A stretch of 64,000 nt of DNA from Bradyrhizobium sp. AZCC 2262. GTDB taxonomy: Bacteria; Pseudomonadota; Alphaproteobacteria; Rhizobiales; Xanthobacteraceae. Under the pieces are notes generated by a model. That model saw only the letters and a program-made list of their open reading frames with translations. It made no database searches and was not told the DNA's origin. A program made the translations under genes and the position numbers. Below are positions 1 through 9,590 of this stretch, one piece after another; the stretch's first letter is position 1; each line of letters opens with the position of its first letter. The DNA lies in the NCBI RefSeq assembly GCF_036924535.1, contig NZ_JAZHRT010000001.1:682001-746000 (forward strand). The letters run 5' to 3'.

Positions 1-1239
1 TCCCCTGATGAGACGCGGCTGCGCTATGCAGGCTGGCGCGCCGTGCTTGCCTGTTTCCTCATGGCGCTGTTTCTGTTCGGCTTTGCTCTTTACGGCCAGG
101 GTATCTACCTGGTCGAACTGCAGCGCCTGAATGGCTGGCCGCCCGCGCTGATCTCGGGGGCCAGCACGCTTTCTTTCCTGCTCAGCAACATCCTTGCGAC
201 CTTCACCAGCGAGTTCGTGGACCGTTTGGGCGCGAAGCGGCTCGTCCTGCTCGGAATTGCAGCGCTTGCTGCGTCCATGGCGATGCTCGCGTCGGCGACC
301 ACGGTTTGGCAGCTCTATGCCGCCTTCATCCTGATGTCGTTGGGGTGGATCGGTATGGGCACCGTCGTGATCGCGACCGTCGTAAGTCTGTGGTTCGTGC
401 GCCGTCGCGGGCTCGCCATCAGTCTGGCCTACACCGGTGCGAGTTTCGGCGGGGTCGTCGCCACGCCCTTGCTCGTGCTTCTCGTCGAGCGAACAGGCTT
501 TGCAGCCGCGATGCTGACTGCGGCAGCGGTCACGGTTGTCGTTCTCGTGCCCGTCGCGCTCGCCTGGATCGGCCCGCGATCGCCGGCCGGGGCCGGGGAG
601 ACTGGCGATCCATCGCAATCTCAACCGCCGCTCGCAACGGCCGACATATCGCGCGCAAAACTGATACGCAGCCTGGCGTTCTGGACAATCTCGCTTCCCT
701 TTGCGCTCGCTTTGGTCGCCCAGATCAGCTTCATCGTGCACCAGATCGCGCTGCTTGAACCGAAGGTCGGCCGCAGCAGCGCGGGGCTCGCGGTTTCCAT
801 CATGACCTTCATGTCGATCGCGGGACGCTTCGGTCTCGGCATGGTCGTCGATCGGTTCGATCCGCGGCTCGTCGCCGCCGTCTCGATCGTCAGCCAGGCG
901 GCGGCGCTCCTGGTCATCCGCCAGACCGATACCGTGCCGATCATCCTGGCCGCTTGCGCCGTCTTCGGTTTTTCGGTCGGCAATCTCATTACCCTGCCGC
1001 CGCTGATCATTCATCGCGAATTCAGCGCCGCCAGCTTTGTCGTCGTCATGGGCCTGTCGACTGCGATCAGTGGCACCGTCGGCGCGCTGGGTCCCGGATT
1101 GATCGGCATCATCAGGGGGTGGAGCAGCGACTATGACGCCGCCCTGCTGGTTTGCATCGTGCTGGAGCTTGTCGCCGCGGCGATCGTGGCCCGCCCGGGA
1201 TTTCTGATCTGGCAGGCGACGCCGGAGGGCAGCGGGTAA
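1..1239 (+). CDS. MFS transporter (5' partial)
   Basis: The reading frame is open from base 1 (residues reading SPDETRLRYAGW) through to the stop, so the true start lies left of the window. The visible part has about twelve hydrophobic segments, an early loop with D-R-L-G-A-K-R between helices 2 and 3 (the classic MFS motif A position), and a charged central linker near residues 185-200. This is the major facilitator fold, an inner-membrane secondary carrier. The substrate cannot be told. It sits alone, followed by a palindromic repeat and a gene on the other strand. Confidence 0.85.
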   Translation, partial: SPDETRLRYAGWRAVLACFLMALFLFGFALYGQGIYLVELQRLNGWPPALISGASTLSFLLSNILATFTSEFVDRLGAKRLVLLGIAALAASMAMLASATTVWQLYAAFILMSLGWIGMGTVVIATVVSLWFVRRRGLAISLAYTGASFGGVVATPLLVLLVERTGFAAAMLTAAAVTVVVLVPVALAWIGPRSPAGAGETGDPSQSQPPLATADISRAKLIRSLAFWTISLPFALALVAQISFIVHQIALLEPKVGRSSAGLAVSIMTFMSIAGRFGLGMVVDRFDPRLVAAVSIVSQAAALLVIRQTDTVPIILAACAVFGFSVGNLITLPPLIIHREFSAASFVVVMGLSTAISGTVGALGPGLIGIIRGWSSDYDAALLVCIVLELVAAAIVARPGFLIWQATPEGSG

Positions 1240-1245
1240 GCCCCG

Positions 1246-1359
1246 CCGTCATTGCCTGCGACAAACGCAAAGCGTTTGCGCAAGGGAGCGCAGCGACGAA
1301 GCAATCCATTTCTCTGCGGAAAGAAAGAACGGATTGCTTCGCTTCGCTCGCAATGACGG
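1246..1359. repeat. palindromic intergenic repeat, type 1 copy A
   Basis: The ends are inverted (ccgtcattg ... caatgacgg) and the interior carries further inverted segments (gcaatcc ... ggattgc). A close relative lies at 1891-2038, so the two copies flank the OsmC gene. Short palindromic repeats of this kind are scattered in Bradyrhizobium-type genomes. The short ORFs read across it are not genes. Confidence 0.8.
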
Positions 1360-1395
1360 CGGAGAACGATTGGCGGCCGGCTGCCGAAGGCCACA

Positions 1396-1857
1396 CTAAC
1401 TGACGACATCGGACGCCATTCGAAATTGCGGAGCCAATTTCACGTCCGCGGTGATCGAGTTGGAGATGAAGCAGTTTTCCTTCACCTCGGCCATGATCGT
1501 TCGGGCAGTCGCGATGTCGGCGTCCGTTCTCAAGACCAGCGTCGGCCGAACACTGACTTCAACAATCCGGTATTTGCCGTCGACATTTTCCAGCAAGCCT
1601 TCTGCGGTGCTTTCATAGGCCACAAACGCCAGCCGCTTGCTTTGGGCGAACGATACAAACGTCAGCATCATGCAGGCATTCAGCGCGGCGACCAGCATTT
1701 CTTCGGGCGCCCAGACGCCCGCCTCTCCCTTGAATTCGGGAGGACTGCCGATCTCGATGTTGGGCTTGCCGGGTGCGGAAGATCGGCCGCGGCGAGCGGT
1801 GTCCCAGACCAGGTTGTTTCTGTACTGAAAGGTCTTGTATGTTTTCCTTGTTTCCAC
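1396..1857 (-). CDS. OsmC family protein
   Basis: A 153-residue protein of the OsmC/Ohr fold. It has the family's layout: an N-terminal beta region, then G-x-W-x-P-E-E-M-L-V-A-A-L-N-A-C-M near residues 47-63, which places the first redox cysteine (in NAC) at the start of the central helix, and a second cysteine in KENCFISNSI near residue 128. OsmC and Ohr proteins are small thiol peroxidases that remove organic hydroperoxides in the cytoplasm. The gene is alone between two copies of the same palindromic repeat. It reads as OsmC-like rather than Ohr proper; the substrate is not determined. Confidence 0.85.
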   Translation of the reverse strand: METRKTYKTFQYRNNLVWDTARRGRSSAPGKPNIEIGSPPEFKGEAGVWAPEEMLVAALNACMMLTFVSFAQSKRLAFVAYESTAEGLLENVDGKYRIVEVSVRPTLVLRTDADIATARTIMAEVKENCFISNSITADVKLAPQFRMASDVVS

Positions 1858-1890
1858 GTGATCCTCCAGGATGACCTCGTTGGAGCTCTC

Positions 1891-2038
1891 CCGTCATTGC
1901 CTGCGACAAACGCGAAGCGTTTGCGCAAGAGAGCGTAGCGACGAAGCAATCCATGTATCCGCGCGTGGCGACATGGATTGCTTCGCGGGGCCCGTCGTCG
2001 GGCGGGCATTCGCCCGACCCGTTGGCTCGCAATGACGG
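1891..2038. repeat. palindromic intergenic repeat, type 1 copy B
   Basis: Same ends and left half as the repeat at 1246-1359, but with an extra GC-rich inverted insert (about 1987-2025, cgggcg ... cgcccg) before the right end. Longer than copy A by about 34 bases. Confidence 0.8.
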
Positions 2039-2054
2039 TGGAAACGGCCAACCG

Positions 2055-2504
2055 TCAATTCAGCAGCTTCGTATCATCCGGCGCCTGCGGCGGCGTCTTG
2101 ATCGCGATCGCCTTGATGGTCCGGCCGACGGGCTTGGTGCCACCATGCGGGGTGCCCTTGGGGATCACGACGAGATCGCCGGGCTTTACCGTCACTTCCT
2201 TATCGCCGAGCCAGATCGTTCCCGTGCCTTCGAGGATGTACTGAATCTCGTTCGCGTTGGCGTGCAGATGCTTTGGTGGGCTGCCGTCCTGGATCGAGAT
2301 GGTGGCGCCATCCACCGAGACGAACGTCTTGTTGCGCATGCCGCCGGCGTTGGCCGGCGAGAGCGTGTCGCCTTCCAGCTCTCCGGTGTGGATGATCTGC
2401 GCGGTGATGTTTTCTGCAGCCAACGCAGGACGCAGGAAATGCGTGACGCCGCAACCGGCGGCAAAGGCGGCAGTCAACGACAGCGCGGCAACTAGGCGAT
2501 TCAT
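2055..2504 (-). CDS. exported cupin-domain protein
   Basis: 149 residues. The first ~30 form a signal peptide (MNRLVAALSLTAAFAAGCGV...ALAA). AAGC near residue 18 could serve as a weak lipobox, so a lipoprotein is possible. The rest is one cupin barrel: motif 1 region PPKHLHANANEIQYILEG and motif 2 region GDLVVIPKGTPHGG supply the usual metal-ligand histidines and glutamate. Cupins are a broad fold, so the reaction is unknown; an envelope-located metal-binding protein is what can be supported. It is transcribed away from the binding-protein gene at 2737. Confidence 0.8.
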   Translation of the reverse strand: MNRLVAALSLTAAFAAGCGVTHFLRPALAAENITAQIIHTGELEGDTLSPANAGGMRNKTFVSVDGATISIQDGSPPKHLHANANEIQYILEGTGTIWLGDKEVTVKPGDLVVIPKGTPHGGTKPVGRTIKAIAIKTPPQAPDDTKLLN

Positions 2505-2736
2505 GGAAAATCCTCCCTAAAGCGTTTCTTGTGGCGGGGATGCTATGCCGCGGAAATCCGCCTGACCAGCGCGCGATGCCGCGCAACTCGCGAAAAGATC
2601 GGGTGTCCATCGCGGAATAAACTGCGGCCTGCATGGTCGGAACGCCAGCGTTGCAAGCCGCGCTTTGGCACCAAAGTCGCCTTCTCAAGCGCGCCGCGCT
2701 GCACTATCGTGCCGGCCAAATTCCTGGAGGAAAATC

Positions 2737-3765
2737 ATGAGAAATCTGTTTGCCCGGCTGGCTGGAGCACTGCTGGCGCTGGCGCTGTCGACGGGTTTTG
2801 CCGCAGCGCAAAGCAAGGTCACCATAGCCGTCGGCGGTGGCTCCTGCCTGTGCTATCTGCCCACCGTGCTGGCCAAGCAACTCGGTGAATACGAAAAGGC
2901 GGGGCTATCAGTCGAACTGGTCGATCTCAAGGGCGGTTCGGACGCGCTCAAAGCCGTGCTCGGCGGCAGCGCCGACGTGGTCTCGGGTTATTTCGATCAT
3001 TGCGTCAATCTGGCCGCCAAGAAGCAGGAGCTGCAGTCTTTCGTGGTCTATGACCGCTATCCCGGCCTGGTGCTGGTGGTGTCGCCCGCGCACACCAATG
3101 AGATCAAGTCGATCAAGGATCTGGCCGGCAAGAAGGTCGGCGTCAGCGCGCCGGGCTCCTCGACCGATTTCTTCCTGAAATATCTGTTGAAGAAGAACGG
3201 CCTCGATCCGACCAGCGCCGCGGTGATCGGCGTCGGTCTGGGGGCGACTGCTGTGGCGGCGATGCAGCAGGGGCAGATCGACGCAGCCGTGATGCTCGAT
3301 CCCTCCGTCACCGTCCTGCAGGGCAGCTACCCGGATTTGAAGATCCTGGCCGACACCCGCACGCAGAAGGACACGCTCGCGCTGTTCGGCGGCGAGTATC
3401 CGGGCGGCGCGCTCTACACCACCACGGCGTGGATCAAGTCGCATGACAAGGAAGTGCAGGCGCTGACTAATGCGATCGTCAACACGCTCACCTGGATTCA
3501 TTCGCATTCGCCAGAAGAGATCATGGCGAAGATGCCCGACGAAATCGTCGGCAAGAACAAGGAGCTTTATCTCGCCGCGCTGAAGAACACGATCCCGATG
3601 TATTCGCTGACCGGCATGATGGACCCCAAGGGCGCCGACGCGGTGCTCGCCGTGTTCAGCGAGGGTTCGCCGGAGGTCGCGAAAGCCAATATCGACGTGA
3701 CCAAGACCTGGACCAACAAATATGTCGAGCAGGTCAAGAAGACGACCGGCGCGAGCACGAAGTAA
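2737..3765 (+). CDS. ABC transporter substrate-binding protein, NMT1/THI5-SsuA-like
   Basis: 342 residues counted from the ATG at 2737, which follows a good GGAGG at 2726-2730; a longer in-frame start at 2665 has no such site and would bury the signal peptide. Residues 1-25 are a Sec signal (MRNLFARLAGALLALALSTG...AAAQ). The mature part has the type II periplasmic-binding layout: KVTIAVGGGSCLCYLPTVLA, a GGSDALKAVLGGSADV block, and a GKKVGVSAPGSSTDFF block typical of SsuA/THI5-like proteins, which bind sulfonates, nitrate, pyrimidine precursors and similar ligands. No permease or ATPase lies beside it, so it is an orphan component here and the ligand is unknown. Confidence 0.85.
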   Translation: MRNLFARLAGALLALALSTGFAAAQSKVTIAVGGGSCLCYLPTVLAKQLGEYEKAGLSVELVDLKGGSDALKAVLGGSADVVSGYFDHCVNLAAKKQELQSFVVYDRYPGLVLVVSPAHTNEIKSIKDLAGKKVGVSAPGSSTDFFLKYLLKKNGLDPTSAAVIGVGLGATAVAAMQQGQIDAAVMLDPSVTVLQGSYPDLKILADTRTQKDTLALFGGEYPGGALYTTTAWIKSHDKEVQALTNAIVNTLTWIHSHSPEEIMAKMPDEIVGKNKELYLAALKNTIPMYSLTGMMDPKGADAVLAVFSEGSPEVAKANIDVTKTWTNKYVEQVKKTTGASTK

Positions 3766-3806
3766 GGTCTGGGCGGGATCGGCGTGAAAGCAAGCGAAGT
3801 CAGCCG

Positions 3807-4523
3807 ATGAGTGACACGAAACCGCCGGTCATTTATCGCGTCAGCGCGCTCGACTTCGTTGTCGAAGCGTGGGCGTGGCCATTTGCCGAGGCGCGCCGCG
3901 CGGAGATCGATGCGCATTTCGCCGACAAGCAGCGCGAAAAGCCCGCGCTGTGGAACGGCCGGGTCCTGCTCGGGCGCAACCCGGTGTTTGCCGGAGACCG
4001 CTTCAGCGCCAGCTATTTCGAAACCGATTTCGCAAGTTTTCTGGCCTGGCGCGACTGGGGTTTTCCTGATCCAAGCGTGTTCAACGGTTTCGGCATGGGC
4101 GCGCTCCGCTGCGCCGACGGCGCTTTCGTGCTTGGCGAGATGGGCCAGCACACGTCGACCGCCGGACGCATCTATTTTCCGTCCGGCACCCCCGACCTCG
4201 ACGACATCAGGGACGGCACGGTCGACATATCCGGCAGCGTCACGCGCGAACTCGAGGAAGAGACCGGGCTGACGCCCGGCGAATACGAGAGCGAGCCGCA
4301 TTGGCACTGCGTCTGCACCGAACATGCGGTTGCGATGATCCGCATGCTGCGGGTCGATCTGCCGGGCGACGTCGTGCGCGACCGGATCGAGCGCAATCTC
4401 GCCGCGCAGCGTCAGCCGGAATTGTCCGCCATCCACCTCGTGCGCGACGCGCGCGATCTCAATGCGGCAATGCCGCGTTTTGTCACGGCATTCATCGAGG
4501 CACAGCTCGCTTCCCAGCCCTGA
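3807..4523 (+). CDS. Nudix-like hydrolase domain protein
   Basis: 238 residues. Residues ~149-157 read RELEEETGL, which matches the C-terminal half of the Nudix box (REUxEExGU) that binds the catalytic metal in diphosphate hydrolases. The N-terminal half of the box is degenerate: the expected glycine and first glutamate are not in register. The first ~100 residues (FVVEAWAWPFAEARRAEIDAHF...) do not resemble a common domain that I recognise. It lies 41 bases after the binding-protein gene and may be co-transcribed. The substrate is unknown. Confidence 0.65.
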   Translation: MSDTKPPVIYRVSALDFVVEAWAWPFAEARRAEIDAHFADKQREKPALWNGRVLLGRNPVFAGDRFSASYFETDFASFLAWRDWGFPDPSVFNGFGMGALRCADGAFVLGEMGQHTSTAGRIYFPSGTPDLDDIRDGTVDISGSVTRELEEETGLTPGEYESEPHWHCVCTEHAVAMIRMLRVDLPGDVVRDRIERNLAAQRQPELSAIHLVRDARDLNAAMPRFVTAFIEAQLASQP

Positions 4524-4536
4524 CCAAGCAATGCGC

Positions 4537-4565
4537 TTGACATCTGGTCGCGCTACCAATGTGAT
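4537..4565 (+). promoter_or_regulatory. candidate sigma-70-type promoter for the liv operon
   Basis: TTGACA at 4537-4542, a 17-base spacer, and TGTGAT at 4560-4565 (four of six -10 positions). It lies ~58 bases before the ATG at 4623. Sequence match only. Confidence 0.45.
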
Positions 4566-4622
4566 AGGCGCCAACAAATAATAAAAGACGCAGTGCACAA
4601 AAAATATCCAAGGGAGGATTCC

Positions 4623-5933
4623 ATGCCGGGGCGAAAAGCTGCACGCCTGCTCATTGGGCTGTCTGCCGCCATGGCGGTACTGGGGATGGCGGTTGCCGCC
4701 GAGGCTCAGGAAAAGAAAATCAAGATCGGCGTGATCTACGACCTCACCGGCCCGCTCGCGGGCGGTGGTTCGGAACTGCAATATATCGGCGCCAAGATCA
4801 TGCTCGACCAGTACGCCAAAACCGGCGTCGAGGGTTACAAGGTCGAAGCTGTCTACGCCGACGCCCAGAGCAAGCCTGACGTCGCGATCAACGAGGCCGT
4901 CCGGCTGATCGAGCAGGAAAAGGTCAACATGCTGCTCGGCTTCTTCTCGTCGGCGCAATGCGTGCCGGTGGCCGCGCGCGTCGAGCAGCTCAAGAACTTC
5001 ATGTGGATTACCACCTGCATTTCTTCCGCCGTGCTTGCCGACAAGAACTTCAAATACGTGTTCCGCCCGCAGGCTTCAGGCGATCAGTTCGGCCTGATGA
5101 CGATGGATTTCATCGCACAGAACTCCAAGGAAAAGTTCGGCAAGGAGCCGAAGGACCTGCGCGTCGCCATCATCCACGAGGACGGCGCCTATGGCGTCGA
5201 CGTCTCCAAGGGCAACGAGGCCGGCGCCAAGAAGGCCGGCTTCAACGTCGTGATGAAGGAAGGCTATTCAGCCACCGCGCCCGATCTCTCCGCGCTGGTG
5301 ACAAAACTGAAGCGCGCGCGGCCCGACGTTATCTTCCACACCGGCTATAACCCCGACATCACCCTGTTCGGACGTCAGGCGCGTGAGCAGGGCCTGAAGT
5401 TCGCGGCACTCGTCGGCCACGGCGCGGGCTATGGGGTGTACGAGAAGCTGAAGGAAGGTCTCGGCGCCGACGTCAATTACGTCTTCAACACCGATCCGAT
5501 TTCGATCTGGCTCGCGAACCAAAAGAGCATGGATCCGAAGCTGCCGCCCGTGATCAAGATGGTCGGCGAGGAGTTCGACAAGGCCAAGCCTGGCGTTGCG
5601 ATCCGTTCAGCGCATGTCGGCATGGCGGCGTCGAACACCTACGTCTTCCTGACGGAAGTATTGCCGCGCGCCATCAAGAAATACGGAGGCGTCGATCCCG
5701 ATGCGCTGCGCAGGGCGGCGCTCGAAGTCGACATTCCCGAAGGCGGCACCATGCTGGGCTTCGGCGTCAAGTTCCACGGCGAGGGCACGCAGATGGCCGG
5801 CCAGAATGAGCGCTCGTTCCCGGTGGTCATCCAGTATGTCGACGACAAGTCGTATGTGGTGTGGCCGAAGAGCCAGGCGCAGCGCGAGGCCGTGCTGCCG
5901 CTGCCGAAGGGAACCACGTTCAGCAACCAGTAA
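4623..5933 (+). CDS. branched-chain amino acid-type ABC substrate-binding protein (LivK-like)
   Basis: 436 residues from ATG 4623, preceded by AAGGGAGGA. An upstream GTG at 4593 is in frame but lacks a site and would precede the signal peptide. A Sec signal ends near AEA-QE. The mature domain is the type I periplasmic-binding (Peripla_BP_6) fold: KIKIGVIYDLTGPLAGGGSE at the start, then AINEAVRLIEQEKVNMLLG and a two-lobe architecture. It binds a ligand in the periplasm and hands it to LivHM. It heads a complete liv operon. Family members carry amino acids, amides, urea or aromatic acids, so leucine is not proven. Confidence 0.9.
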   Translation: MPGRKAARLLIGLSAAMAVLGMAVAAEAQEKKIKIGVIYDLTGPLAGGGSELQYIGAKIMLDQYAKTGVEGYKVEAVYADAQSKPDVAINEAVRLIEQEKVNMLLGFFSSAQCVPVAARVEQLKNFMWITTCISSAVLADKNFKYVFRPQASGDQFGLMTMDFIAQNSKEKFGKEPKDLRVAIIHEDGAYGVDVSKGNEAGAKKAGFNVVMKEGYSATAPDLSALVTKLKRARPDVIFHTGYNPDITLFGRQAREQGLKFAALVGHGAGYGVYEKLKEGLGADVNYVFNTDPISIWLANQKSMDPKLPPVIKMVGEEFDKAKPGVAIRSAHVGMAASNTYVFLTEVLPRAIKKYGGVDPDALRRAALEVDIPEGGTMLGFGVKFHGEGTQMAGQNERSFPVVIQYVDDKSYVVWPKSQAQREAVLPLPKGTTFSNQ

Positions 5934-5964
5934 AGCCAGCAAACGAGTAAGCGGAGGTTCTGGC

Positions 5965-6732
5965 GTGCTGACGGTAGAAGGGTTGGTGAAGCGTTTTGGC
6001 GGCTTCACCGCTGTCAACAACGTGTCGTTCCGGGTCGAGCAGGGCGAGATTCTCGGCCTGATCGGCCCGAACGGCTCCGGCAAGAGCACGATCTTCAACA
6101 TGCTGTCGGGCACGCTGGTGCCGACGGCGGGATCGATCCTGTTCGACGGCGCGGAGATCGCGGGCGTGGCTCCGCACCGCATCATCAACAGCGGCATCGG
6201 CCGCACCTTCCAGATCCCGCGGCCGTTTCACCGGCTCAGCATTTTCGAGAACGTGGCGCTGGCCGGCTATTACGGCCAGGGCCGCCACAGCCGCGCCAAG
6301 GCGGATGAGGCGGCCGAGCGCGCGCTTCGTATGGTCGGCTTGCCCACGGATCGGCACGCCAGCGTCGATGGCCTCGGCGCCGCCGGGTTGAAGAAGCTCG
6401 AACTCGCCAAGGCGCTCGCCACGGGGCCCAAACTCCTGCTCGCCGATGAAAGCCTCGGCGGGCTCGACGAGCACGAGATGGACCAGGCCGCCGACATGCT
6501 TCGCAAGATCCGCGACGAACTCGGCATCACCATCATCTGGGTCGAGCACATCATGGGCGTGTTGATGCGGGTGGTCGACCGCGTGATGGTGCTCGATCAC
6601 GGCGAGAAGATTTCGGAGGGCTTGCCGAGCGCGGTGGCCGGCGATCCCAGGGTGATCGAGGTCTATCTCGGCACGGATGCGGATTCGAGCCAGGTCGCGG
6701 CGGCGGAAGCGCGCCGCAAGGCGGGGGTCTGA
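5965..6732 (+). CDS. livG: branched-chain amino acid-type ABC ATPase, LivG-like
   Basis: 255 residues from GTG 5965, which has GGAGG at 5953-5957; the open frame runs further left, through the end of the preceding gene, but that part is a shadow. The Walker A is GPNGSGKST. The usual LSGGQ signature is replaced by a diverged stretch around GLGAAGLKKLELAKALA, followed by a Walker B LLLADESLGGL with the D-E pair. LivG proteins keep the extra loops ...GIGRTFQIPRPF.... It powers transport with LivF. Confidence 0.9.
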   Translation: MLTVEGLVKRFGGFTAVNNVSFRVEQGEILGLIGPNGSGKSTIFNMLSGTLVPTAGSILFDGAEIAGVAPHRIINSGIGRTFQIPRPFHRLSIFENVALAGYYGQGRHSRAKADEAAERALRMVGLPTDRHASVDGLGAAGLKKLELAKALATGPKLLLADESLGGLDEHEMDQAADMLRKIRDELGITIIWVEHIMGVLMRVVDRVMVLDHGEKISEGLPSAVAGDPRVIEVYLGTDADSSQVAAAEARRKAGV

Positions 6733-6735
6733 CGC

Positions 6736-7440
<705 letters not shown>

Positions 7441-7477
7441 GGCATGATGAGACCAGATCGCGTATCCGCGGAGCCAA

Positions 7478-7576
7478 CCGTCATCCTGAGGAGCGAGCGC
7501 AGCGAGCCTCGAAGGATGGGCCACGGGCCGTGCTCATCCTTCGAGGCGCGCAAGAGCGCGCACCTCAGGATGACGG
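7478..7576. repeat. palindromic intergenic repeat, type 2
   Basis: The ends ccgtcatcctgagg ... cctcaggatgacgg are perfect inverted arms, with inner arms around tcgaaggatg / catccttcga. It occupies the gap between livF and livH inside the operon, where the transcript would fold into a long hairpin. Confidence 0.8.
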
Positions 7577-7614
7577 CTGACTTAGCCAAAAGTCATCACG
7601 GATTGGGGTAGGCG

Positions 7615-8496
7615 ATGCAGGCATTCCTCGACATCTTCGACATCTATCTGCTGGAAGCCGTGGTCAACGGCATCCTGCTCGGCGGCGTGCTGGCGCTGCT
7701 GGCGCTCGGGCTCAATCTGATCTTCGGCGTCATCGACGTCACCTGGATCTGCTACGCCGAACTGGTCATGATCGGCATGTACGGCATGTATTACATGGTC
7801 CAGGTGTTCGGCCTGCCGTACTGGGTCGCGGCGCCGTTTGCGATCCTGCTGGTCGCGGCTCTTGGAGCGGCGCTGCATTACATCGTCATCGCGCCGCTGC
7901 TCACCGCGCCGCCGATCAACCAGTTGCTCGCCACCGGCGGCGTGCTGTTCATCCTGCAGAGTTTTGCCACCGTCGCCTTCGGTATCGATTTCCGCAATCT
8001 CGGCATCCGCCTGCCAGTGCTGGCGATCGGCGAGATGCATTTCAGCTATGCGCGGCTGCTCGCCTTCGTCGCGGCTTTGGTCGGCATGCTGGCTATCTAC
8101 TTCTTCATGAAGCGCACCTATACCGGCACGGCGATCCGCGCCGTCGCGCAGGACCGCCAGATCATGTCGCTGATGGGGGTCGATACCAAGCGCATCTATC
8201 TCATCACCTCGGCGCTCGGCGGCGCGCTCGCCGGCCTCGCCGCCTGTCTCCTGGTGCTGCAATATGACGTGCATCCCTTCGTCGGGCTGTCTTTCGGGCC
8301 GATCACCTTTCTGATCTGCGTGCTCGGGGGCTTGGGCAATTTCGTTGGCGGCTTCATCGCGGCATTCGTGTTCGCCCAGATCATTTCGCTGGGCGGCCTG
8401 TTTTCCGATCTTGAATGGGGTTACGTGCTGGCGTTCGCCTTCTTCATCGTCATGATGTTCATCCGGCCCGCGGGCCTTTTTGCGAGGCGCTCGTGA
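7615..8496 (+). CDS. livH: branched-chain amino acid-type ABC permease, LivH-like
   Basis: 293 residues with about eight membrane segments. It carries the family signatures VNGILLGGVLALLALGLNL near the N-terminus and the EAA-like loop RAVAQDRQIMSLMGVDTKRIYL. It is one half of the inner-membrane channel. The end overlaps livM by four bases (GTGA). Confidence 0.92.
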   Translation: MQAFLDIFDIYLLEAVVNGILLGGVLALLALGLNLIFGVIDVTWICYAELVMIGMYGMYYMVQVFGLPYWVAAPFAILLVAALGAALHYIVIAPLLTAPPINQLLATGGVLFILQSFATVAFGIDFRNLGIRLPVLAIGEMHFSYARLLAFVAALVGMLAIYFFMKRTYTGTAIRAVAQDRQIMSLMGVDTKRIYLITSALGGALAGLAACLLVLQYDVHPFVGLSFGPITFLICVLGGLGNFVGGFIAAFVFAQIISLGGLFSDLEWGYVLAFAFFIVMMFIRPAGLFARRS

Positions 8497-9464
8497 ATCC
8501 CCGTCATGCCGCCTGGGGCGTTGGCCTCGCCGCGCTGATCGCGCTGCCCTTCGTCTATCGCGAGCCCTATCACCTGCACATCCTGGTGCTGATCCTGATC
8601 TGGTCGTTCGCCTACACCGCGTGGTCGATCATGGGCCGCTTCGGGCTGGTCTCGCTCGGCCATGGCGGCTTCATGGGCGTCGGCGCCTATGTCACCGCGC
8701 TGTTGTGGAACCATCTCGACGTGTCGCCGTGGATCGGCATTCCCATCAGCATGGTGGCGGCAGGCGTACTGGCGCTTATCGTCGCCTATCCCTGTTTTCG
8801 CTTCCGCATCACCGGGCATTATTTTGTGCTGGTGACGCTGGCGCTGTCGGGCATCGTGCTTCAGGTCATCACCGCGACGCGCGACTACACCGGCGGCTCG
8901 CTCGGCTACACGCCGAACCGCGCCCGCAGCGGCTCTGGCCTGATGGCGCTGCAGTTCGACGACAAGACGACCTGGTACCTGATCGCGCTCGGCGTCTGGG
9001 TGCTCGGCCTCCTGGTCTGGCGCTGGGTCGACCGCAGCATGAGCCGCTACGCCATGGAGGCGATCTCGGAGGACGAGGACGCCGCCGCCGCTGCCGGCGT
9101 CAACGTGACAGCCGAAAAGCTCAAGATCACGCTGATCTCGGCGCTGATGACCGCGCTCGCCGGCGCGCTGTACTGCCAGTACCAGATGTTCATCTCGCCC
9201 GACACGGTGAGCGGCATCGCAGTGTCGCTGCAGATGGTGTTTGCCGTCATCGTCGGCGGCCTCTACGTCTCGCTCGGCCCCACCGTCGGCGCCATCATCA
9301 CCATCATGCTCGCGGAAGTGCTGCGCATCGGCTTCGGCACCAAGGCGGTGGGCTGGGACAATCTCGTTTACGGCGTGCTGCTGGTCGTCTTCATCATATT
9401 CCTTCCCAAGGGCATTCTTGGTAGCGTCCTCGACAGATTGAAGACGCAACCGAAGAAGGCGTGA
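8493..9464 (+). CDS. livM: branched-chain amino acid-type ABC permease, LivM-like
   Basis: 323 residues. I chose GTG 8493, which overlaps the livH stop as GTGA; the in-frame extension to 8415 lies wholly inside livH. The LivM-type segment GRFGLVSLGHGGFMGVGAY and the loop AISEDEDAAAAAGVNVTAEK are clear. It is the second half of the permease. It is the last transport gene of the operon. Confidence 0.92.
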   Translation: MNPRHAAWGVGLAALIALPFVYREPYHLHILVLILIWSFAYTAWSIMGRFGLVSLGHGGFMGVGAYVTALLWNHLDVSPWIGIPISMVAAGVLALIVAYPCFRFRITGHYFVLVTLALSGIVLQVITATRDYTGGSLGYTPNRARSGSGLMALQFDDKTTWYLIALGVWVLGLLVWRWVDRSMSRYAMEAISEDEDAAAAAGVNVTAEKLKITLISALMTALAGALYCQYQMFISPDTVSGIAVSLQMVFAVIVGGLYVSLGPTVGAIITIMLAEVLRIGFGTKAVGWDNLVYGVLLVVFIIFLPKGILGSVLDRLKTQPKKA

Positions 9465-9487
9465 AGGAACCCAGATGCACACTCTCT

Positions 9488-9578
9488 CCGTCATGGCCGG
9501 GCTTGTCCCGACCATCCACGTTCTTCTTGCGGATATGGGTCAAGTACGTGGATGCCCGGGTCAAGCCCGGGCATGACG
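9488..9578. repeat. palindromic intergenic repeat, type 3
   Basis: Inverted structure beginning cgtcatggccgggcttgtcccg and ending cccgggtcaagcccgggcatgacg, with a short central spacer holding the inverted pair acgtac-like cores. It lies between livM and ppk2 and is a common intergenic palindrome type. Confidence 0.75.
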
Positions 9579-9590
9579 AGGAGGAGATAG

